DNA of 64,000 nucleotides, from NCBI GenBank assembly GCA_963699495.1, contig CAVOUB010000008.1, positions 62,001 through 126,000 of the forward strand, written 5' to 3'. This DNA comes from JAIBJN01 sp963699495 (GTDB lineage Bacteria > Actinomycetota > Thermoleophilia > Gaiellales > Gaiellaceae). This document shows, one piece after another, positions 57,401 to 64,000 of this stretch; the stretch's first letter is position 1, and every line of letters begins with the position of its first letter. The translations under genes were made by a program, and so were the position numbers. Under the pieces are notes generated by a model. It was not told the origin of the DNA, ran no database searches, and was given only the letters and a program-made list of their open reading frames with translations.

Positions 57401-59460
57401 CGACCGCTCCCAGCGGCCAGACGCTCGCCCTCGTGGGCGGGCCGTACTACACGAGCACGTCCGTGTCCGCTGACGGTCGGGGGACGGCTCCGACGCGGGC
57501 GCGGGCCTCGACACCTCCTCCCGCCTCGTACGAGCGCGACTCCGCCACGCTCACGAACGGAAGCTGCGGCTCCTTCTCGGGGAGCTGGACGACGGTCTCC
57601 AACCCGGACACGACGGTCGCGAGCGGCAACTGCTACCGCTACCGCTTCTCGATCGCCGACAACGTCGGCAACCGCTCGGCCACCATCACCGCCTCCGTCG
57701 ATGCCAAAGTCGACACCTCGGCGCCAGCGGCCCCCTCGCTCTCCCTGGCCGAGAATCCGGCCGACCCCGACCAGCACGTCTCCGGCACCACCCTCTACTA
57801 CAAGCCGGGCGCAAACGGGGGCACCTTCCGCGTCACGGCCACGGCCGCCGATGCCCAGTCGGGGATCGCCTCGGCCGCCTTCCCCGCGATCGCCAATGTC
57901 ACCGGCGGGGGCACGGACAGCTCGAGCCCCTACGAGATGGACTACACCTGGGGCGCCTCCACCGCCGCCACCGGCAACCAGAACGTCACGGCCCAAAACA
58001 ACGCCGGCCTGACGAGCGCCAACGGGCCCTTCACACTCACACAGGACTCGACCGCTCCCAGCGGCCAGACGCTCGCCCTCGTGGGCGGGCCGTACTACAC
58101 GAGCACGTCCGTGTCCCTGACGGCGGGGGACGGCTCCGACGCGGGCGCGGGCCTCGACACCTCCTCCCGCCTCTACGAGCGCGACTCCGCCACGCTCACG
58201 AACGGAAGCTGCGGCTCCTTCTCGGGGAGCTGGACGACGGTCTCCAACCCGGACACGACGGTCGCGAGCGGCAACTGCTACCGCTACCGCTTCTCGATCG
58301 CCGACAACGTCGGCAACCGCTCGGCCACCATCACCGCCTCCGTCGATGCCAAAGTCGACACCTCGGCGCCTTCCTCCACCGTGACCTTCCCGGCCTCGGG
58401 CGCGACGTACAACACCGCCGGCTGGAACGCCGGCTGCGCGACGGCCGGTCTCTGCGGCACCTACTCCGACGGCGGCTCGGGAGTCTCCCAGGTACAGGTC
58501 TCTATCCGCCAGGGCACGGGCAACTACTGGAACGGATCGAGCTTCGCGAGCGCGAGCGAGGTCTGGAACACGGCCTCGATCGCCGCCGGCAACTGGTCGT
58601 ACGCATTCGCGGCGGGCAGCTTCCCCGCCGACGGCAGCTACACCATCCGGGTGCGCGCGACCGACGCGGCCGGGAACGTCGAGACCCCGAACAGTCGCAG
58701 CTTCACGATCGACCGCGTCGCGCCGCAGACGACGATCGACACGAACCCGACGGACCCGAGCGCGTCCTCGAGCGCCTCCTTCACCTTCAGCTCCGACGAG
58801 GGCGGCTCGAGCTTCGAGTGCCGGATCGACGCCGGCTCCTGGAGCGCCTGCACGAGCCCGAAGAGCTACACGAGCCTCACCGACGGCAGCCACACCTTCG
58901 ACGTGCGCGCCACCGACGTCGCCGGCAACCAGGATGCCTCGGCAGCCTCGTACACCTGGCTGGTGGACACGACGGCGCCCAGCAGCACCGTCACCTTCCC
59001 GGCCGCGAGCGGCGAGTACAACGCAGCCGGCTGGGCGACGGGCTGCGCCACGGCCGGCTTGTGCGGCACGTACTCGGACGGAACGGGCTCCGGCGTCACG
59101 CAGGTGCAGGTCTCCATCCGCCAGGGCGCGGGCAACTACTGGAACGGCTCCGGCTTCTCGAGCGGCAAGCGAGGTCTGGAACAACGGCGAGCCTCGCGGC
59201 CGGAACCTGGTCGTACGCGTTTGCGGCCGGAAGCTTCCCGGCGGACGGCAGCTACACCGTGCGGGTGCGCGCGGTCGATGCGGTCGCCAACACAGAGACC
59301 CCCTCGAGCCGGACGTTCACGTACGACACGACGAACCCGAGCGCGCTCTTCACCTTCCCCGCGTCGGGCGGCAACTACACGAACGCGACCTGGAACGCCG
59401 GCTGCGCGACGAACGGCTTCTGCGGCACGCATTCCGACTCCGGCTCGGGCGTCCAGGTAG
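54448..59460 (+). CDS. Giant repetitive cell-surface protein (N-terminal part, ends at a frame break)
   Basis: Read from ATG 54448. Residues ~27-50 form one transmembrane helix (AAAAVAAAAAVFLAVVVLAG), followed by ~180 residues including ERTWRWKLASRLQPRL that resemble secreted repeat-protein heads, a beta-rich region, three and a half copies of a 215-residue module (LALVGGPYYTSTSVSL ... ATITASVDAKVDTSAP), and then Ig-like modules with SSTVTFPAS, WNAGC and FTIDRVAPQTTI. The frame is sensible to about 59163 and then turns to arginine-rich nonsense; the same protein continues in other frames, so this ORF end is not natural. Long minus-strand frames here are shadows. Confidence 0.8.
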   Translation: MTPTPPMRPTETGSTDVEPVVVMRGASPVWAAAAVAAAAAVFLAVVVLAGIGRLDTSTPAFLADELGPEKAEAPMERTPATGVGVRIHDQGYTVSHWGVSVSVVAEDVGGAEWRRHVHGVTRETDFGTETIVVNGRETEEFLTVVERQGERTWRWKLASRLQPRLGRDGAVAFLDPTEHLVTSITIDPVRILDADGTDVTPDGLRWGLEENDTGWWLTLKLDDTDLPLPYVIDPAVNYPTPLNLRNTASSHAGGWTMDSGSGTVDTTTDNIPAQNATGWYRFNPGTSQTTQLTTIPTTSSGSGFFVEPVGGATGFPAGNWSFTVVTDIPNATLTAGTAVLTVGLWKGTLSGGTWTPTQTILTPTDDPAAQNLRTTVANKTTTVTFSLPAFSIAAGETLFVDFWRHQTGGINTATATRRQLDFYVNDGNAFITHPAADDTGPTHSLSVAELTNPGGQYFNAGTGTLYYNTAAGGTFRVDNAATDAGSGVASVTFPGLAATGFTHTAITDTTSPYQSNTYTWTTANTTSPGSQAVSAVDNAFNSSNPSPQLTLTRDVTAPSGQTLALVGGPYYTSTSVSLTAGDGSDAGAGLDTSSRLYERDSATLTNGSCGSFSGSWTTVSNPDTTVASGNCYRYRFSIADNVGNRSATITASVDAKVDTSAPAAPSLSLAENPADPDQHVSGTTLYYKPGANGGTFRVTATAADAQSGIASAAFPAIANVTGGGTDSSSPYEMDYTWGASTAATGNQNVTAQNNAGLTSANGPFTLTQDSTAPSGQTLALVGGPYYTSTSVSLTAGDGSDAGAGLDTSSRLYERDSATLTNGSCGSFSGSWTTVSNPDTTVASGNCYRYRFSIADNVGNRSATITASVDAKVDTSAPAAPSLSLAENPADPDQHVSGTTLYYKPGANGGTFRVTATAADAQSGIASAAFPAIANVTGGGTDSSSPYEMDYTWGASTAATGNQNVTAQNNAGLTSANGPFTLTQDSTAPSGQTLALVGGPYYTSTSVSADGRGTAPTRARASTPPPASYERDSATLTNGSCGSFSGSWTTVSNPDTTVASGNCYRYRFSIADNVGNRSATITASVDAKVDTSAPAAPSLSLAENPADPDQHVSGTTLYYKPGANGGTFRVTATAADAQSGIASAAFPAIANVTGGGTDSSSPYEMDYTWGASTAATGNQNVTAQNNAGLTSANGPFTLTQDSTAPSGQTLALVGGPYYTSTSVSLTAGDGSDAGAGLDTSSRLYERDSATLTNGSCGSFSGSWTTVSNPDTTVASGNCYRYRFSIADNVGNRSATITASVDAKVDTSAPSSTVTFPASGATYNTAGWNAGCATAGLCGTYSDGGSGVSQVQVSIRQGTGNYWNGSSFASASEVWNTASIAAGNWSYAFAAGSFPADGSYTIRVRATDAAGNVETPNSRSFTIDRVAPQTTIDTNPTDPSASSSASFTFSSDEGGSSFECRIDAGSWSACTSPKSYTSLTDGSHTFDVRATDVAGNQDASAASYTWLVDTTAPSSTVTFPAASGEYNAAGWATGCATAGLCGTYSDGTGSGVTQVQVSIRQGAGNYWNGSGFSSGKRGLEQRRASRPEPGRTRLRPEASRRTAATPCGCARSMRSPTQRPPRAGRSRTTRRTRARSSPSPRRAATTRTRPGTPAARRTASAARIPTPARASR
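56113..58371 (+). repeat. Four tandem copies of a 645-base coding repeat
   Basis: Unit starts, marked by ACCGCTCCCAGCGGCCAG, lie at 56113, 56758, 57403 and 58051. The first two units are exactly 645 bases (215 codons), the third 648 because of three single-base insertions, and the fourth stops after ~321 bases. The copies differ by only a few silent changes, such as GATGCC/GACGCC and AGTCCC/AGCCCC, so the array expanded very recently or is being homogenised by recombination. The short minus-strand matches are its reverse complement. Confidence 0.95.
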
Positions 59461-62400
59461 TGCAGGTCTCGATCCAGCGGGTCTCGACCGGCCTCTACTG
59501 GAACGGCACGTCGTTCGCGTCCGGAAGCGAGGCTTACCAGGCCGCGACGCTCGTCGGCGGCAACTGGTCGCTGACCTTCCCGGCGTCGAGCTTCCCGGCC
59601 GACGATCAGTACACGGTCCACGTTCGCGCGCGAGACGACGCGCAGAACACCGAGACCGGCCCTTCGCGCACGTTCCGGATCGACAACACCGCCCCGAGTT
59701 CCACCGTCACCTTCCCCGCCTCCTCTGGCACCTACAACACGGCCGGCTGGAACGCCGGCTGCGCGACCAACGGCTTCTGCGGCACGCACTCCGACGCCGG
59801 CTCGGGCGTCTCGACGGTGCAGGTCTCCATCCGCCAGGGCGCCGGCAACTACTGGAACGGCTCCGGCTTCTCCAGCGCCAGCGAGGTCTGGAACACGGCC
59901 TCGCTCGCAGGCGGCAACTGGTCGCTGACCTTCCCCGCCGGCAGCTTCCCCGCCGACGGCAACTACACCGTGCGCGTGCGCGCCACCGACAACGCCGGCA
60001 ACGTCGAGACCCCCTCGAGCCGAACGTTCACGATCGACCGCGCCGCACCGCAGACGACCATCGACTCGAACCCCACGAACCCGACCGGCTCGACCTCGGC
60101 GAGCTTCGACTTCTCCTCCAGCGAAGGAAGCTCCAGCTTCGAGTGCCGGATCGACGGCGGCACCTGGGGCGCCTGCACCAGCCCCAAGAGCTACACCGGA
60201 CTCTCAGACGGCAGCCACACCTTCGACGTGCGCGCCACCGACCCGCCGGAAACACCGACGGCTCCCCCGCCTCCTACACCTGGCTCGTTGACACGACGGC
60301 GCCGTCTTCGACCGTCACCTTCCCGGCCTCCTCGGCCAGCTACACCGCCGCGGAGTGGGATAGCGGCTGTGCCGCGGCCGGGCTGTGCGGCACCTACGCC
60401 GACGGCTCTGGCTCGGGAGTTGCCGAGGTCGAGATCTCCATCCGCCAGCGGTTCCGGCAACTACTGGGACGGCTCCGGCTTCACGAGCGGGACCGAGGTC
60501 TGGAACGACGCCACGCTGGCCGCGGGCAACTGGTCGTATGGCTTTGCGGCCGCGAGCTTCCCTGCCGACGGCAGCTACACGGTGCGCGTCCGCGCCCGCG
60601 ACGCCGTCGGCAACACCGAGACCGCTTCCAGCCGGACGTTCGAGGTCGACGTCACTGCGCCGAGCTCGACGACGGCCTTCCCGGCCTCGGCCGGGCAGTA
60701 CAACGCCTCCGGCTGGGCCGCGGGCTGCGCCCCCGACGGCCTCTGCGGGACGTACTCCGACGCCACCTCCGGCGTCGCCGAGGTCGAGGTCTCCATCCGC
60801 CGCGGCTCCGGCAACTACTGGGACGGCTCCGGCTTCTCCAGCGGCACGGAAGTCTGGAACGACGCAACGCTCGCGGCCGGCAACTGGACGTACGCGTTCG
60901 CCTCCTCCAGCTTCCCCGCCGACGGCTCCTACACGGTGCGCGTCCGCGCGACCGACGACGCCGGCAACATCGAGACCCCCTCCAGCCGGACCTTCACCTA
61001 CGACACGACGGCGCCGCAGACAACTATCGACTCGAGCCCGAGCCGACCCGACGAGCGCCACCTCGGCGAGCTTCGACTTCTCCTCCAGCGAGGGAAGCTC
61101 CACCTTCGAGTGCCGCCTCGACGGCGGCACCTGGGGCGCCTGCACCAGCCCCAAGAGCTACACGAGCCTCTCAGACGGCAGCCACACCTTCGACGTGCGC
61201 GCCACCGACCCGGCCGGAAACACGGACGGCAGCCCCGCGAGCTTCACCTGGCTGGTCGACACGACTGCGCCGTCTTCGACCGTCACCTTCCCCGCCTCGG
61301 CGGGGACCTACAACACGGCCGGCTGGAACGCCGGCTGCGCGACGAACGGCCTCTGCGGCACCTACGCCGACGGCTCCGGCTCCGGCGTCGCCGAGGTCGA
61401 GGTCTCCATCCGCCAGGGCTCCGGCAACTACTGGAACGGCTCCGGCTTCTCCAGCGGCACCGAGGCCTGGAACGACGCAACGCTCGCCGCCGGCAACTGG
61501 TCGTACTCCTTCCCCGCCGGCAGCTTCCCCGCCGACGGCAACTACACCGTGCGCGTGCGCGCGGTCGACGCGGTTGCCAACACGCAGACCCCCTCGAGCC
61601 GGACGTTCACGATCGACCGAGCTGCGCCTCAGACGACCATCGACTCCACGCCGGCCGATCCGACGAGCGCCACCTCGGCCGCGTTCGACTTCTCAGCAGA
61701 CGAGGGCGGCTCGAGCTTCGAGTGCCGCCTCGACGGCGGCGCCTGGGGCGCCTGCACCAGCCCCAAGAGCTACGCCGGCCTGGCCGACGGCAGCCACACC
61801 TTCCAGGTGCGCGCCACCGATGTCGCCGGCAACACGGACGGCAGCCCCGCGAGCTTCACCTGGCTCGTCGACACGACGGCGCCGTCCTCGACCGTGACCT
61901 TCCCCTCGTCCTCCGGCAGCTACACCGCCGCCGAGTGGGACGGCGGCTGTGCCACGGCCGGCCTCTGCGGGACGTACGCCGACGGCTCCGGCTCCGGCGT
62001 CGCCGAGGTCGAGGTCTCCATCCGCCGTGGTTCCGGCAACTACTGGGACGGCTCCGGCTTCACGAGCGGCAGCGAGGTCTGGAACGACGCGACACTCGCG
62101 GCCGGCAACTGGTCGTACGGCCTCGACTCCTCCGACTTTCCGGGGGACGGCAACTACACCGTGCGCGTCCGCGCCCGGGACGACGTCGCCAACACCGAGA
62201 CCGCCTCGAGCCTCACCTTCGAGCTGGACGCGACGGCGCCGTCCTCCACGATCGCCTTCCCGGCCGCGGCCGGCACGTACAACGTCGCCGGCTGGGACGC
62301 CGGCTGCACGGCTCCGGGCCTCTGCGGCACCTACTTCGACGGCACCTCCGGCGTCGCCGACGTCGAGGTCTCCATCCGCCAGGGCTCCGGCGACTACTGG

Positions 62401-64000
62401 GACGGCTCCGGCTTCACGAGCGCGACCGAGGTCTGGAACGACGCCGACCTCGCCGCCGGAAGCTGGACGTACGACTTCGCTGCCACCGGCTTCCCCGCCG
62501 ACGGCGACTACACCGTCCGCGTCCGGGCGCACGACGTCGCCGGCAACACCGAGGGCGCCTCCAGCCGGACCTTCACCTTCGACTCGACCGAGCCCGAGAC
62601 GTCGATCGACTCGACCATGGCCGACCCGACGAACTCGACTTCGGCGAGCTTCGACTTCTCCTCGGATGAGCCCGGCTCGACCTTCGAGTGCGCCATCGAC
62701 GGCGGAGCCTGGGGCGCCTGCACCAGCCCGAAGAGCTACGCCGGCCTCCTCGACGGCGGCCACAGCTTCGAGGTGCGCGCCACCGACGTGGCCGGCAACA
62801 CGGACGGCAACCCGGCGAGCTTCAGCTGGACGATCGACACTGTCGCTCCCTCCTCGACGGCGAGCTTCCCCGCGGCCTCGGGCAGCTACACGGCCGCCGA
62901 GTGGGACGCCGGCTGCACGCCCGCCGGCCTGTGCGGTACCTACTCGGACTCCGGCAGCGGCGTGGTCGACGTCGAGGTCTCCATCCGCCGCGGCAGCGGC
63001 AACTACTGGAACGGCTCCGGGTTCGCGAGCGCGTCCGAGGTCTGGAACGACGCGACGTTCGCGGCCGGCGACTGGACGTACGACTTCGACTCCTCCGACT
63101 TCCCCGCCGACGGCAGCTACACGGTGCGACTGCGCGCGCGCGACGATGCGGGCAACATCGAGGGCGCCTCGACGCGGACGTTCACCTACGACGCGACCCT
63201 GCCTGCCTCCACGACGAGCTTCCCGGCCTCCGCCGGGCAGTACAACGCCTCCGGCTGGGCCGCGGGCTGCGCCCCCGACGGCCTCTGCGGGACGTACTCC
63301 GACGCCACCTCCGGCGTCGCCGAGGTCGAGGTCTCCATCCGCCGCGGCTCGGGCAACTACTGGGACGGCTCCGGCTTCTCCAGCGGCACGGAAGTCTGGA
63401 ACGACGCAACGCTCGCGGCCGGCAACTGGACGTACGCGTTCGCCTCCTCCAGCTTCCCCGCCGACGGCTCCTACACGGTGCGCGTCCGCGCGACCGACGT
63501 CGCCGGCAACATCGAGACCCCCTCCAGCCGGACCTTCACCTACGACACGACGGCGCCGCAGACCACCATCGACTCCAACCCGACCGACCCGACGAGCGCC
63601 ACCTCGGCGAGCCTTCGACTTCTCCTCCAGCGAAGGAAGCTCCACCTTCGAGTGCCGCCTCGACGGCGGCACCTGGGGCGCCTGCACCAGCCCCAAGAGC
63701 TACACCAGCACTCTCAGACGGCAGCCACACCTTCGACGTGCGCGCCACCGACCCGGCCGGAAACACCGACGGCTCCCCCGCCTCCTACACCTGGCTCGTG
63801 GATACCGCAGCTCCTTCCTCCACCCTGACCTTCCCCGCCGCCAGCGGCGAGCTACAACATCGCCGGCTGGAACGCCGGCTGCCCGACCAGCGGCATCTGC
63901 GGCACCTACGCCGACGGATCCGGCTCCGGCGTCGCCGAGGTCGAGGTCTCCATCCGCCGGGCTCCGGCAACTACTGGGACGGCTCCGGCTTCACGAGCGC
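59165..64000 (+). pseudogene. Continuation of the surface protein, interrupted by at least nine frame breaks (runs past window end)
   Basis: Conserved modules continue without gap to the edge but hop between frames. Apparent single-base insertions lie near 59164, 59180, 60449, 61042, 63612, 63710 and 63848 and deletions near 60245 and 63960. Each module pairs an ~110-residue unit (SSTVTFPAS ... AGWDAGC ... GLCGTY ... GSGNYWNGSGF ... SFPADGSYTVRVRA) with a ~55-residue unit (TTIDSNPTDPTSATSASFDF ... FECRLDGG ... CTSPKSY ... DGSHTFDVRATD). Either sequence errors in a repeat array or real decay explain the breaks. The longest intact stretch is ~61045-63610. Confidence 0.7.

Noticed and set aside
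56113..58371. Possible CRISPR-like array
   Set aside because: Repeat units are 645 bases, contiguous and coding, without spacers, and no cas gene is present.
56026..59184. 1052-residue open frame on the minus strand
   Set aside because: It is the exact antisense of the repeat array of the surface-protein gene, Gly/Arg/Val-rich with no domain, and repeats with the same 645-base period. A composition shadow.
1..64000. tRNA or rRNA genes
   Set aside because: No cloverleaf-compatible segment with a conserved T-loop, and no rRNA-like stretch, was noticed in any gap. This was by eye only, so a covariance scan could still find one.

Overview
The window is high-GC, densely packed bacterial DNA with many GTG starts, ATGA/GTGA stop-start overlaps and long antisense shadow frames. 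The gene repertoire (ETF with ETF-quinone oxidoreductase, split methylmalonyl-CoA mutase, a DUF1385/L31/RF1 block, very repetitive Ig-like surface proteins rich in FECRxDGG-type repeats) suggests an actinobacterium, most likely a deep branch such as Thermoleophilia. That placement is inferred from content, not from a marker gene.

Layout. 1-2095: serine hydroxymethyltransferase (cut by the window edge), a small membrane protein and a sugar-nucleotide epimerase. 2106-6502, minus strand: a translation block read as rpmE, DUF1385, DUF6584-like, prfA, prmC, tsaC, with a BIME-like palindromic element inside it. 6510-10871, minus: etfB, etfA, ETF-QO and a threonine dehydratase. 10997-15908: a secreted M23 peptidase, a thiG-thiS-thiE operon behind a TPP riboswitch, a crotonase and the B12-binding small subunit of methylmalonyl-CoA mutase, an MBL hydrolase and a DUF1360 protein.

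15998-22404 is the most notable region: a RiPP cluster with lasso-peptide machinery (precursor, split ABC exporter, PqqD/B1, asparagine-synthetase-like cyclase, HPr-kinase-like protein, transglutaminase-like B2 protease, convergent nucleotidyltransferase). The precursor has a textbook lasso leader, but the core that leader predicts has no Asp/Glu at ring positions 7-9, and it carries four cysteines and a C-terminal Ser. Either processing is unusual or the product is not a classical lasso.

22669-46360 is an exopolysaccharide/cell-surface locus: priming sugar transferase, UDP-GlcNAc 2-epimerase, WecG/TagA transferase, further glycosyltransferases, two tandem FemAB-like acyltransferases, sulfotransferase, flippase, O-antigen-ligase-like polymerase, a Wzz-like protein with an N-terminal zinc ribbon, two alkaline-phosphatase-superfamily proteins, a ribbon-helix-helix protein and three secreted beta-helix-like paralogues. 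46439-51372 holds an acyl-CoA ligase / amidotransferase / ACP / NAD-synthetase module of the kind found next to exosortase-type EPS loci, though no exosortase is visible here. 51557-52225 is a LuxR-type regulator with a degenerate receiver. It is followed by 340 bases without a gene that fold on paper into a nested multi-stem RNA. 52569-54233 is the large mutase subunit, the partner of the small subunit 38 kb away. 54448 to the window end is one giant repetitive surface protein with four near-identical 645-base repeats, followed by Ig-like repeats interrupted by at least nine single-base frame breaks.
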